This document shows positions 18,792-27,073 of a stretch of 32,358 nucleotides of DNA, piece by piece. Position 1 is the stretch's first letter, and each line of letters starts with the position of its first letter. Under the pieces are notes generated by a model. The model saw nothing but the letters and a program-made list of their open reading frames with translations, was not told the origin of the DNA and made no database searches. Both the position numbers and the translations under genes were made by a program. The stretch is taken from contig JAGOXX010000002.1 in NCBI GenBank assembly GCA_018059485.1, positions 1 through 32,358 of the forward strand. The letters are read 5' to 3'. This stretch comes from Aeromonadaceae bacterium (GTDB lineage Bacteria; Pseudomonadota; Gammaproteobacteria; Enterobacterales; Aeromonadaceae).

Positions 18792-18813
18792 AACCGGCTG
18801 CGGCCGGTTTTTT
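18792..18813 (+). terminator. Terminator after upp
   Basis: AACCGGC (18792-18798) pairs with GCCGGTT (18803-18809) around TGCG, followed by a T-run. Confidence 0.88.
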
Positions 18814-18903
18814 CATAACTGGGAGCTATGGCTCCAGGCGCACCCTTGCGATTATTCGCGAGCCAAGGCTATCATCGGCACACTCTTCTTCAAGGATCAC
18901 GCC

Positions 18904-19944
18904 ATGCGCCCAGTACTCGTGTTGCTCTGTTTGTTTTGGCTTGGTGGTCAGCCGGCTTGGTCTGCGGATCAGCCCGCATCCCTGTTTCGGGTCACTGTTC
19001 CTGGCAATAGCGCGGTTCTGGCAGCCGAACAGCAGGGGCTTGCGGTCGTGCTCCAGCGGCTAACCGGTGGGCAGATCGACTTGCAACAGCCGGATGTGGC
19101 CAAGGGCATCGAGCAGGTGGGCAATCTGGTCAGTCAGGTGACCCCTGGCTCCGGTGGCTTGACGATCGACTTTGCGCCGGACGGGGTGAAACAGTTGATT
19201 GCCACCAGCGGCGTACCCTACTGGGAGCAACCCAGACCGGCATTGATTTTTTGGCTGGTGGATTCGCAATTGTCACCTGTACCTCTGGTGCCGGGTGATC
19301 CCTCGACGGTTTGGCCAGCCCTGTTTGCCCAAGAGGGGAACCGTTGGGCCCTGCGCAGCAGTTTCCCCCTCATGGATCTGGATGATCTGACGCTCGTCAA
19401 TGCCGATCTGGTTAACCAGGGTTTGATGCCCTCCCTGCTCAAGGCCAGTGCCCGGTATGGCGATGGCCTGTTGGTTCGAGGCAACTTGAGTCAACGCGAA
19501 GATGGTTGGTTGTTGCAATGGCATCTGCATGCCGGGGATGGCAAGGGAGAGGCTCTGATTAACGGTCAGGCTCAAGGAGCTCCTGATGCTGTGGTGGCTC
19601 AGACGATGGCGGCCATCAGCCACTATCTGGCTGAACGATATGGCCAGAAACTGCTAGCTGCCACGGGGTTGGATGTCACGGCCGGTTTAATGCCCACTGG
19701 TGAGTATCAGTTGGTTGTTGAAGGGGTCAAGAGTGTGGATGACCTGCTGGCCCTGCAGGGTGTTGTCCGGCAACTGCCCATGGTTAGCAAGAGCAATGTG
19801 GCAAGCATGGATGGTGATAGGGTCACTCTGTCATTGACTCTTAACGGCGACGTTGCTGCCCTCGTCACGGCCTTGCAGGCTCAACCGAGGTTGAAAGCCA
19901 TAGCGGCAACCAATAATTTCCACTTGCAGTGGCAGCAACCATAA
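18904..19944 (+). CDS. DUF2066-type exported protein
   Basis: The function is unknown. The 346-residue protein starts with a good signal peptide (MRPVLVLLCLFWLGGQPAWSA, cleavage near residue 20), so it is probably periplasmic or outer-membrane associated. Features consistent with DUF2066 are FRVTVPGNSAVLAAEQQGLA near the start, LIFWLVDSQLSP in the first third, and a repetitive C-terminal part resembling a two-strand fold. No catalytic motif is apparent. The stop is 20 bases before hda, so the two are likely co-transcribed. This linkage is one I associate with Vibrio, Shewanella and Aeromonas rather than Enterobacteria. The family name comes from recall of the context and is less certain than the ORF itself. 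Confidence 0.8.
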   Translation: MRPVLVLLCLFWLGGQPAWSADQPASLFRVTVPGNSAVLAAEQQGLAVVLQRLTGGQIDLQQPDVAKGIEQVGNLVSQVTPGSGGLTIDFAPDGVKQLIATSGVPYWEQPRPALIFWLVDSQLSPVPLVPGDPSTVWPALFAQEGNRWALRSSFPLMDLDDLTLVNADLVNQGLMPSLLKASARYGDGLLVRGNLSQREDGWLLQWHLHAGDGKGEALINGQAQGAPDAVVAQTMAAISHYLAERYGQKLLAATGLDVTAGLMPTGEYQLVVEGVKSVDDLLALQGVVRQLPMVSKSNVASMDGDRVTLSLTLNGDVAALVTALQAQPRLKAIAATNNFHLQWQQP

Positions 19945-19964
19945 CTCGGAAAAGGACACTCGGC

Positions 19965-20666
19965 GTGAGTCAACCTGCGCAACTCTCCTTGGCAGTGCAA
20001 CTGCCTGATGATGAAACCTTCGCCAGTTTTTATCCTGGGGACAACGCTCAACTGATCACCAATCTGAAGAATGCGGCGATTGGTCAGGGGGCTCCCTTGC
20101 TATTTGTCTGGGGGAGTCGCGGGGCGGGGCGCTCGCACCTGCTGCACGCTACCTGCGCCGAGGTGAATGCTAGCGGTGAGGCGGCGGCTTATATTCCGCT
20201 GGAGCAACATGCCATGTTTGAACCTGGCGTACTGGAACAGATGGAGCAACTCCCTCTGGTGTGCCTTGATAATCTGGATGCCATTGCCGGAAATGCACAG
20301 TGGGAGGAGTCGCTGTTTGACTTTTTCAATCGCTGGAAGGAACACAATCAAGGCTCTTTGATTGTCACGGCGGCCACGGCACCCCGCAAAATCGGGCTCT
20401 GTCTGCCGGATTTGGCATCGCGTCTGGATTGGGGGCTCTCATACCAACTGCATGAGCTGGATGATGAGGGTAAGCTCGGAGCCCTGCAGCTTCGCGCCGA
20501 GCTGCGAGGTTTTAAACTGCCGGTCGATGTTGGCCGCTTCTTGTTAAATCGGCTATCGCGCGACATGCGCACCCTGCTGACAACCCTCAATGAGTTGGAT
20601 CACGCCTCGCTGGATGCCAAACGAAAGTTGACTATCCCCTTTGTCAAAGAGGCATTGCATCTCTAG
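19965..20666 (+). CDS. hda: DnaA regulatory inactivator Hda
   Basis: Hda is an AAA+ protein that, bound to the DNA-loaded sliding clamp, makes DnaA hydrolyse ATP and so prevents re-initiation. The GTG at 19965, with AGGA upstream, gives 233 residues, as now accepted for E. coli. The clamp-binding motif QLSLAV is at residues 6-11, followed by LPDDETFASFYPGDN. The P-loop is GSRGAGRS at about 50-57, with the Arg typical of Hda in place of Lys. LVCLDNLDAIAG is Walker B, and RLSRDMRTLLTTLNELD contains sensor 2. Earlier in-frame starts would bury the clamp motif and overlap the previous gene. Confidence 0.96.
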   Translation: MSQPAQLSLAVQLPDDETFASFYPGDNAQLITNLKNAAIGQGAPLLFVWGSRGAGRSHLLHATCAEVNASGEAAAYIPLEQHAMFEPGVLEQMEQLPLVCLDNLDAIAGNAQWEESLFDFFNRWKEHNQGSLIVTAATAPRKIGLCLPDLASRLDWGLSYQLHELDDEGKLGALQLRAELRGFKLPVDVGRFLLNRLSRDMRTLLTTLNELDHASLDAKRKLTIPFVKEALHL

Positions 20667-20679
20667 CCGAGATGGATAA

Positions 20680-20702
20680 ACCATCAATTGATGGTCTTTT
20701 TT
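20680..20702 (+). terminator. Terminator after hda
   Basis: ACCATC (20680-20685) pairs with GATGGT (20690-20695) around AATT, followed by CTTTTTT. Confidence 0.8.
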
Positions 20703-20707
20703 GCAAA

Positions 20708-20736
20708 CGAAAAGCCATCACAAATGCGATGGCTTG
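20708..20736 (-). terminator. Terminator for yfgD-bepA transcription
   Basis: AAGCCATC (20713-20720) pairs with GATGGCTT (20729-20736). On the minus strand it ends in TTTTCGTTT. It faces the yfgD gene and sits directly beside the hda terminator, giving back-to-back convergent terminators. Confidence 0.7.
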
Positions 20737-20760
20737 TTTATGACGATTCTGTCCACTGAA

Positions 20761-21111
20761 CTAAAGAATTTCTAACACCTGCTCGGGAGGGCGACCGATG
20801 CGGGCCTTGCCATCCTTGACCACAATTGGTCGCTCCAGCAATGACGGGTTTTCTGCCAACTGACGATAGAGGCCCTCTTCATCCAGGGTTGGATCATCCA
20901 ATCCCAGCGTCTTGTAGAGCTCCTCCTTGGTTCGCATCAGCTGTCGCACCGAGGTGAATCCTAACTGGGTGACCAGAGACTTCAGTGTTGTTACATCGGG
21001 TGGTGTCTCAAGATAACGGACGACATCCGGGCTCAACTGGCGGGTTTCCAGCAGAGCGAGCGTCTCCCGACTCTTGGAGCAACGTGGATTGTGGTAGATA
21101 CACAGGGTCAT
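20761..21111 (-). CDS. yfgD: ArsC/Spx-family reductase-like protein YfgD
   Basis: A small thioredoxin-fold protein of the arsenate reductase family. The 116 residues begin MTLCIYHNPRCSKSRETL with the family cysteine Cys11, and contain RPIVVKDGKARIGRPPE, carrying the arginines expected around the active site. Arsenate reduction by YfgD proteins is not well established and no other ars genes are nearby, so the biological substrate is open. It starts 14 bases after the bepA stop on the same strand. The pairing yfgD-bepA next to hda and perM is as in E. coli. Confidence 0.93.
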   Translation of the reverse strand: MTLCIYHNPRCSKSRETLALLETRQLSPDVVRYLETPPDVTTLKSLVTQLGFTSVRQLMRTKEELYKTLGLDDPTLDEEGLYRQLAENPSLLERPIVVKDGKARIGRPPEQVLEIL

Positions 21112-21125
21112 GATCTGATCTCCAG

Positions 21126-22574
21126 TTATTGGCGCAGACTTTCGTCTTGACGCTTGGCCTCTTCAAGCTGAACCAGGCGAGCATCGATCCGGGCCAGCTG
21201 TAACTTATCGCTGGTGGTTGCTCGCGCCATATTCAGCTCATCCATGGCGCGCAGATAGTCGCCACTCAAGGCTTTGCTCTCCGCATAGGCTAAATGCAGA
21301 TTGGTTTCATCTCCTGTTTGCTGATAGGCAGAGACCAAAGTTTTCCAGCCCAGATCGCTATCCGGATGGTCTCTTAGGTAGAGATCCAGCAGCTTGGCGG
21401 CCTGGGTGGCCCGGTTGGTCTCCAGGTAACAGCTGGCAAGGTTGAAAATGACCACGCTGTTGTTCGGTAGCTGTTTGCGCTTGTTCTCCAGCCGCTTGAT
21501 GGCCTGATCGTAGCGCTTATTGGCCATGTCGATATCGGTCTGGGTATCGAGCACGAAGAAATTATCCGGGTAGCGTTCGGCCAGTTTGTTGATCAGAACC
21601 TCAGCCTCTGCGGGGCGATTAAGCGCCAGCAGTGCCAGGGCCTTGCCATAGAGCAGGTCTTGACGTTGTCCCTGACGGCTCAACTGGCGATCAAAGTAGC
21701 TCAACATGCCATCTGGCGTCTCTTGGCTGAACCGCACCTGGATCCGGGCTTTGGCAAATAGGAATTGGGTGTCATCGTGCGGGGAGAGCCTAGGAAAATT
21801 CGCGGCTCGGCTGCGTGCCTCGGCGATCCGGGTCTCGGGCAGTGGGTGAGTCAGCAACATCTCGGGGGGTTTGGTGGCATAGCGATATTCTGCTGCCAAT
21901 TTTTGAAAGAAGTTGGCCATGCCCATGGGCTCGAAGCCGGCATCGTAGAGTAACTGCATCCCTATGCGGTCGGCTTCATATTCGTTGTCCCGGGTATAGT
22001 TGATGGCGGACTGAGCCTGGAGCCCCATGGTCGTCTGCAGGGCAGCAATCCCAGCGGTTGGATTGATCATTGCCAGGGCGACGGCCCCGACAACACCGGC
22101 GATCGTCATCGGGGTCTGGCGGGTTTGTGCCTCGAGGTAGCGGGCTATGTGCCGTTGGGTTACGTGGCTGATTTCGTGGGCCAATACCGAAGCCAATTCA
22201 CTTTCGTTATCCGCATTCAAAAATAGCCCGCTGTGAACCTTGACCTTGCCGCCGAGAAACGCGGCCGCATTGATGGTCTGATCCTGGATCAGAAAGAAGG
22301 TAAAGGGGAACCGGATATTATTGGCGTGGCTCACCAGACGTTGACCCAGGTCGCTGAGATACTCATTGAGAACAGGATCATCAATGATTGGCAACTGAGC
22401 ACGGGCAAAACGCATGAATGAGTTGCCGTAAGTGATTTCACGATCGATCGAGAGTGCCGCCACACCGGCTGTGCCTATATCGGGCAGTTGACTCTCATCG
22501 ACGGCATGGGCTGAATGGATACACAGGGTAACCAGCAAGGCTGTGGTCATTGATTGCAGTAAGCGCTTGAGCAT
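21126..22574 (-). CDS. bepA: BepA periplasmic metalloprotease / chaperone (M48, TPR)
   Basis: BepA assists LptD and BAM assembly in the outer membrane and degrades stalled substrates. A signal peptide at residues 1-24 ends SAHA. The M48 zinc site HEISH is at about 133-137, with Glu200 in NEYEADRIG as third ligand. The conserved LLTHPLPETR loop follows. The C-terminal half holds TPR-type helices (for example AEVLINKLAERYPDNFFVLD and VVIFNLASCYLETNRATQAA). The ATG (complement of 22572-22574) gives 482 residues. A TTG six bases upstream lies closer to GGAG and cannot be excluded. It is divergent from perM. Confidence 0.95.
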   Translation of the reverse strand: MLKRLLQSMTTALLVTLCIHSAHAVDESQLPDIGTAGVAALSIDREITYGNSFMRFARAQLPIIDDPVLNEYLSDLGQRLVSHANNIRFPFTFFLIQDQTINAAAFLGGKVKVHSGLFLNADNESELASVLAHEISHVTQRHIARYLEAQTRQTPMTIAGVVGAVALAMINPTAGIAALQTTMGLQAQSAINYTRDNEYEADRIGMQLLYDAGFEPMGMANFFQKLAAEYRYATKPPEMLLTHPLPETRIAEARSRAANFPRLSPHDDTQFLFAKARIQVRFSQETPDGMLSYFDRQLSRQGQRQDLLYGKALALLALNRPAEAEVLINKLAERYPDNFFVLDTQTDIDMANKRYDQAIKRLENKRKQLPNNSVVIFNLASCYLETNRATQAAKLLDLYLRDHPDSDLGWKTLVSAYQQTGDETNLHLAYAESKALSGDYLRAMDELNMARATTSDKLQLARIDARLVQLEEAKRQDESLRQ

Positions 22575-22802
22575 TCGCAACTATCTCCATGAAAACGCTG
22601 GGGCAGGATACTCCGGCCCTAGGCCATGGAACAAGCGTTGTTTCGATGGTCTGCGCGGGAGATAATGGCTGTTTGATGCGCCTTGATGAAGGCCTACCAG
22701 AGAGTGGATCTCGGGTATTCCTTGCGTTGAGTTGTAAAGATTTCACTCTCTTGGCGGTTAATCCGAGAATCAGGGTGCCCCGATTTCGGTATAGGATTTT
22801 GC

Positions 22803-23900
22803 ATGTTTCACGTTCTGATGAATTGGTACAAACGTCGTTTTTCTGATCCCAATGCGGTAACGCTCTTTTTGCTGTTGCTGTCCGGCTTCATGGTCATCTA
22901 TTTCTTTGGTGATCTGGTGGGGCCAATCCTGGTTGCTTTGGTGCTGGCTTACCTGCTGGACTGGCCGACACAACGGCTGATGCGGTTGGGGTGTAGCCGA
23001 ACCCTGAGTACGACTCTGGTACTTTGCTTGTTTCTCGGGGTCATGCTGCTCTTGTTGACTGGCTTGTTGCCAAGCATAGTGCGTCAAGGGGTCAACCTGG
23101 CCAGAGAGGCTCCCAGCATGTTGGGAAACATCAAGCTCTATATGCTGAGGTTACCCGAATCCTATCCCGATCTGATGGATGTATCGCTGGCCGAGACCCT
23201 GCTCAACACGGTTCAGGCTCGCCTAGTCAAACTCGGTGAGTTGATTGTTTCGGCATCGGTCAGTTCGCTGATCAACGTCGTGATGGTGGTGGTCTACCTG
23301 TTTCTGGTCCCCTTGATGGTTTTTTTCATGCTCAAGGACAAGGAACTCCTGCTCAAGGGGGTCTACCGCTTTTTGCCGAGCAACCGGGTGTTGGTCTCGA
23401 AGGTTTGGGATGAGATGAACGGCCAGATCGTCAATTACATCCGCGGTAAGGTGATTCACATTCTGATTGTTAGCCTGGCCAACTACCTGGTGTTCTACTT
23501 CATGGGCATAGATTACGCCCTGCTGTTGGGTGTCGGGGTCGGGCTCTCTGTGCTGATTCCCTATGTTGGAGCCGTCATGATCACGGTGCCCGTCGTCACG
23601 GTTGGGCTATTTCAATGGGGGATGTCGCCAGAATTTGCCTATTTGCTGGTAGCCTACCTGGTGGTCCAGATCCTGGATGCCAATTTATTGGTGCCACTGC
23701 TTTTTTCCGAAGCGATGAATTTGCACCCGATTGCCATCATCATTGCCGTGCTGATCTTTGGTGGGCTCTGGGGATTCTGGGGGGTCTTTTTCGCCATTCC
23801 CTTGGCGACTCTGGTGAAGGCGGTCGTGAATGCCTGGCCAGCGGCAGTAGGCAAGATTGATGGCCATGAGGTTTCTGTGGAGAAAAAAATCGCCTCGTGA
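22803..23900 (+). CDS. perM: PerM, AI-2E transporter family permease
   Basis: A polytopic inner-membrane protein of the AI-2 exporter/UPF0118 family; the substrate of PerM is not firmly known. The 365 residues open with MNWYKRRFSDPNAVTL, as in E. coli PerM. Hydrophobic segments lie at about 22-60, 72-95, 155-180, 215-245, 250-275 and 280-345. The conserved signatures are VYLFLVPLMVFFMLKDKE, NYIRGKV, SVLIPYVGA, DANLLVPLLFSEAMNLHP and FGGLWGFWGVFFAIPLATL. Its last codons lie inside a terminator hairpin that serves the convergent gene. Confidence 0.94.
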   Translation: MFHVLMNWYKRRFSDPNAVTLFLLLLSGFMVIYFFGDLVGPILVALVLAYLLDWPTQRLMRLGCSRTLSTTLVLCLFLGVMLLLLTGLLPSIVRQGVNLAREAPSMLGNIKLYMLRLPESYPDLMDVSLAETLLNTVQARLVKLGELIVSASVSSLINVVMVVVYLFLVPLMVFFMLKDKELLLKGVYRFLPSNRVLVSKVWDEMNGQIVNYIRGKVIHILIVSLANYLVFYFMGIDYALLLGVGVGLSVLIPYVGAVMITVPVVTVGLFQWGMSPEFAYLLVAYLVVQILDANLLVPLLFSEAMNLHPIAIIIAVLIFGGLWGFWGVFFAIPLATLVKAVVNAWPAAVGKIDGHEVSVEKKIAS

Positions 23901-23910
23901 TGAGGCGATT
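23883..23910 (-). terminator. Terminator for cnoX, overlapping the perM 3' end
   Basis: AATCGCCTC (23888-23896) pairs with GAGGCGATT (23902-23910). The perM stop lies partly in the loop. An A-run in perM codons (23883-23889) gives the U-tract for minus-strand transcription, 13 bases past the cnoX stop. Confidence 0.85.
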
Positions 23911-23922
23911 GGGTCGTTCGAA

Positions 23923-24765
23923 TCAATAGAGCAGGGTATAGAGCTGGCGTCGGTAGCGGCTGGCGGCAGCATCGCCAGCCATGGTGGCTAGAATATCTAG
24001 GTAGATTTTTTTGGCTTCGCCAAAAGAGAGATCGTGACGCAAGATGCCCAGCAATAACTCCAGGGCCTCCTCCTTGCGTCCAGACTGACTGTACTGGATG
24101 GCCAGCTCCTGCTTGAGTAAGCCATTGTTGGGATCCTGGCTTAGTCGGCTCTCCAGGGCCTGGATCTCCGGGCTATCCGCGGCCTGTTCGGCCAATTCGA
24201 GTGCGGAGATCAGCCGCGCATAATCGGAGTCCTGGTCCACCATGGGGATTTGCGCCAGCAGTTCTTTTGCTTGGGCCAACTTTTGCAACTGAAGGCTGCA
24301 GTCGGCGAGGGCCAGGTTGATATCGCTACGGTTCAGAACCAGCTTGCGGGCTGTGAGCAGAGCCTCATAAGCAGTTTGTACGGCTCCACGACTCAAATCG
24401 GCGCGAGCTTGCTCCAGTAGCAGATCTTCCTCTTTGGGTTGGTAACTGGCGAGGAATTGCTGGGCTCCAGCCAGTTGTTCAGCACCCATAATGGCGTCTA
24501 CGGGGCGTCCTTCCTTGAATAGCACCAGAGCCGGGAGTGCTTGTAGCCCCAACTGCACAGCCAGACCTTGCAACTGGGGGTTGCTGACATCGACCTTGGC
24601 TAGAGTCAGATAGCTGTTGGCTGTGCCAACCAAGGTCTCGAGCTGACCGGTTATTGGCTGACATTCCGGGAGTGCATCGGCGTAAAAATAGACGGCGATG
24701 GTTTTGGTCATGGAGGCGTCGATGAGCTCGGCGCGGAAATTCTCAGGTGTAATTTGGATGATCAT
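23923..24765 (-). CDS. cnoX: CnoX/YbbN-type thioredoxin-TPR chaperone
   Basis: CnoX is a cytoplasmic holdase that protects proteins from oxidation by HOCl and works with GroEL. The thioredoxin domain at about residues 1-110 is followed by TPR helices ending LASRYRRQLY-like in the form AASRYRRQLYTLLY. It aligns along its length with E. coli CnoX (LALQ..GRNEEALELL here AIQYSQSGRKEEALELLLGIL). The redox motif is reduced to one cysteine, Cys35 in ALPEC, as in E. coli SQHC. The ATG at the complement of 24763-24765 gives 280 residues; its ribosome site is weak. It lies downstream of lapC rather than in the ybb region as in E. coli. Confidence 0.9.
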   Translation of the reverse strand: MIIQITPENFRAELIDASMTKTIAVYFYADALPECQPITGQLETLVGTANSYLTLAKVDVSNPQLQGLAVQLGLQALPALVLFKEGRPVDAIMGAEQLAGAQQFLASYQPKEEDLLLEQARADLSRGAVQTAYEALLTARKLVLNRSDINLALADCSLQLQKLAQAKELLAQIPMVDQDSDYARLISALELAEQAADSPEIQALESRLSQDPNNGLLKQELAIQYSQSGRKEEALELLLGILRHDLSFGEAKKIYLDILATMAGDAAASRYRRQLYTLLY

Positions 24766-24799
24766 GACAAGCACTCTGCGATAGATGTAACCCATATAT

Positions 24800-24840
24800 G
24801 GGCTTGGTGATCGCCTATTTCAAGGGGGATCGCCAAGCCC
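24800..24840 (-). other. Stem-loop between lapC and cnoX
   Basis: GGGCTTGGTGATC (24800-24812) pairs with GATCGCCAAGCCC (24828-24840) with one G-T wobble and a 15-base loop. There is no T-run. It lies in the 104-base gap of the lapC-cnoX direction and could stabilise or attenuate the transcript. Confidence 0.5.
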
Positions 24841-24869
24841 TGTGCATTGGACTGAGCCGATGCAGGTTT

Positions 24870-26756
24870 TCAGGGAGGGGAGGGTGAGCCGTTGATGCCC
24901 TTGAATCGCCCCAAATCACGCATGACTTTGAGCAGCGCCGGCATATCCGGTCGTCCATCGTCGATGACGTCATACGTGGATGCATCGCGGACTTCAAAGT
25001 TACCTTGTCGGTCAAACAAGGTGATCTCTTTGTCTCCAACGATGACAAAGTGGCGACTATTACCGCTGAGCAGCCATTTGCGAGGTTGCTGTTGCAACAA
25101 AGAGCGTCCAGCCGAGTAATCATCGACCGGGGAGCTTACCCCGAATAACTCAGGAAGTAGCGTGGGAACCAGATCCTGATGGGAGCTGATCTCGTCATGC
25201 TGTTCGGGAGCCTTACCTGGCCAGGCAAGAATCATGGGGACGCGCATCTGAGCCTTGGAGTAGTTGCTGCCGGCGCCCCAATTATCCTGACCGCTCTCGC
25301 CCAGCTCAAAGCCGTGATCACTGGTGATGATGATCAGTGTATTGTCCATCAACTGGGCTGTTTGCATCGATTCAAACAGAGTCCCTAACAGTTGATCAAC
25401 ATAGAAGACGGCATTTTTATAGCGATTGATCAGCTGGGGGCGCAACTCCGGAGAGATAGAGTTGAACGGATCGAGTCGTTTGAGCTCTGGCTGGTTTGGT
25501 CCCTGATAGTTGGCTGGTAGCTCCAGGCTGCCGGGTCCATCGAGCGATAGATAGGTAAACCAGGGTTGGTCCTTTGGCTGACCTTGTTGCCAGCGCATCA
25601 AGTTCTCCAGCGTCAGCGCATCCGACTGGGTACCAGCCTGCGTACGCTTGTGGCGGATCCCACTGAAAATGGCCTCTTGGTAGATAGGCAGATCCAGTCC
25701 CTGAGTGGAAAAGGCTTTGATGCGGTACTCCTGGCGCTGCATCTCGTCCAGCAACAAGGGGGAGCGTTTATCGGCTTCTACATCATCGGCATATTGTGCT
25801 GGAAGACCATAAAACAGGGAAAAGAGGCTGGTTTCGGTTTCATTGTCGCCAGCGATGTGGTTGACGTAGCGTTGATGCTGTTCGGCAAACCGCTGGAGAT
25901 TGGGCATGTTGATGTTGTTGACCATGTCTTGCCGTAGCCCCTTGAGGACGATCAGCATCAGGTTCAATTTCTGCTCGCGTGGCTCAACCTTCAATGGTGC
26001 CAGCGGATAGTTGAGGCGGCGTAAGGGCTGTGCCGAGTAGTTTTTCTGGCGCGCCTTGAACTCCTGTAGGTCAAGCCAACCATGTCGGGCCAGGAAAGAA
26101 CGAGCCGTCATCGGGTAGGAGAGGGGGAAATTTGATTTTTGCGCCACTATGGGGGTGTAGAAACTGGCATCGGCCCATATGTGCGTCAAATGAGTAATCA
26201 AGAATGACGAAAGGAATAACAGAACCAAGGAACGACCGACCAGGCGGTTAGGGCGTTTGAACTGCCGTTTCCAAGCCAGATTAGAAAAAACGATTTCCAA
26301 TAAGACTATGACTGGAATAGCAATGAATAGAAAATTCCAATTCAGGTTGGCTTTGCTCTGTGCAGGCTCAAATAGCAAACTCCATACGAAAGGGTTCAGA
26401 TGGAATTTAAGTAAATGATACACCTGTGTATCAATAAGTAACAAAGTCTGTATCGCGACAGCAATCAGTATTGATAAGCTGCGTAGGAGTCTTTGGTTCG
26501 TACAAACAAAGGTGAGCGGGAAGATCGTCAGCAGGAATAATATGAATCCTATAAAGCCAAAATGCCCAATCCAACTGACCAGCAGGTAGAACTGTCCCAA
26601 TCCTGTGGTTGGCCATGGTGTCGCGATAATGAAACGTATCGCAATCAACATGCCTAATAGGATATTGAAAAACAGAAACCAATGACCCCAACTGATCAGT
26701 CGCGAAACGTTTTCGCGATACTGGAAACTTGAGTTTTTAGAAAAAATCTCATTCAT
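24870..26756 (-). CDS. lapC: LapC/PbgA (YejM) inner-membrane sulfatase-like protein
   Basis: In E. coli this protein senses periplasmic lipid A and restrains LpxC degradation by LapB-FtsH, setting LPS levels. The 628-residue protein has an amino-terminal membrane part with five likely helices (about 25-45, 57-80, 90-112, 140-160, 172-192). The inter-domain WADASFY...PLSYPMTARSFL is strongly conserved with YejM, and an alkaline phosphatase-fold domain runs from about 262. Where sulfatases and E. coli YejM have Asp in the first metal loop (VDGL), this protein has Lys272 (IVLKGLRQDM). TSDHGFELGES, lost in E. coli, is retained. It lies 17 bases after yejL and is co-transcribed with it. Confidence 0.93.
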   Translation of the reverse strand: MNEIFSKNSSFQYRENVSRLISWGHWFLFFNILLGMLIAIRFIIATPWPTTGLGQFYLLVSWIGHFGFIGFILFLLTIFPLTFVCTNQRLLRSLSILIAVAIQTLLLIDTQVYHLLKFHLNPFVWSLLFEPAQSKANLNWNFLFIAIPVIVLLEIVFSNLAWKRQFKRPNRLVGRSLVLLFLSSFLITHLTHIWADASFYTPIVAQKSNFPLSYPMTARSFLARHGWLDLQEFKARQKNYSAQPLRRLNYPLAPLKVEPREQKLNLMLIVLKGLRQDMVNNINMPNLQRFAEQHQRYVNHIAGDNETETSLFSLFYGLPAQYADDVEADKRSPLLLDEMQRQEYRIKAFSTQGLDLPIYQEAIFSGIRHKRTQAGTQSDALTLENLMRWQQGQPKDQPWFTYLSLDGPGSLELPANYQGPNQPELKRLDPFNSISPELRPQLINRYKNAVFYVDQLLGTLFESMQTAQLMDNTLIIITSDHGFELGESGQDNWGAGSNYSKAQMRVPMILAWPGKAPEQHDEISSHQDLVPTLLPELFGVSSPVDDYSAGRSLLQQQPRKWLLSGNSRHFVIVGDKEITLFDRQGNFEVRDASTYDVIDDGRPDMPALLKVMRDLGRFKGINGSPSPP

Positions 26757-26773
26757 GGTGACGGTTGTCCAAC

Positions 26774-27004
26774 TTAGTGTTTGACGTCAGGCCGGGCGAT
26801 CGATTGCTGTAATGCGGCCGCAAAAGAGTCTGCGATGCTACGTTGTTGGGCCACAGGCAGACGCTCGGTGATGAGATGAGTCGTCAGGTTTCCGAGGGCG
26901 ATCAGGGATAAATCTACCGGCGCTTTCTGGCGTTGCAGAACTGCAAGTAACTCATTTACCAAGGATTCTATCTGTTCAGTGCTGTATTTTGAGGTAATGG
27001 GCAT
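26774..27004 (-). CDS. yejL: YejL family protein (DUF1414)
   Basis: A small cytoplasmic protein of unknown function. Its 76 residues closely follow E. coli YejL (75): YSTEQIESLVNELLAVLQRQKAPVDLSLIALGNL is recognisable, and the C-terminal SIADSFAAALQQSI is also conserved. The ATG is the complement of 27002-27004, with AAGGA upstream. It is the first gene of yejL-lapC and is divergent from yejK, as in E. coli. Confidence 0.95.
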   Translation of the reverse strand: MPITSKYSTEQIESLVNELLAVLQRQKAPVDLSLIALGNLTTHLITERLPVAQQRSIADSFAAALQQSIARPDVKH

Positions 27005-27073
27005 CGGGTCGATCCTTTTTGCGGTGATTGGAGCTTATAATACTGCACATCTTTGGCTAACACTATGATTGCT

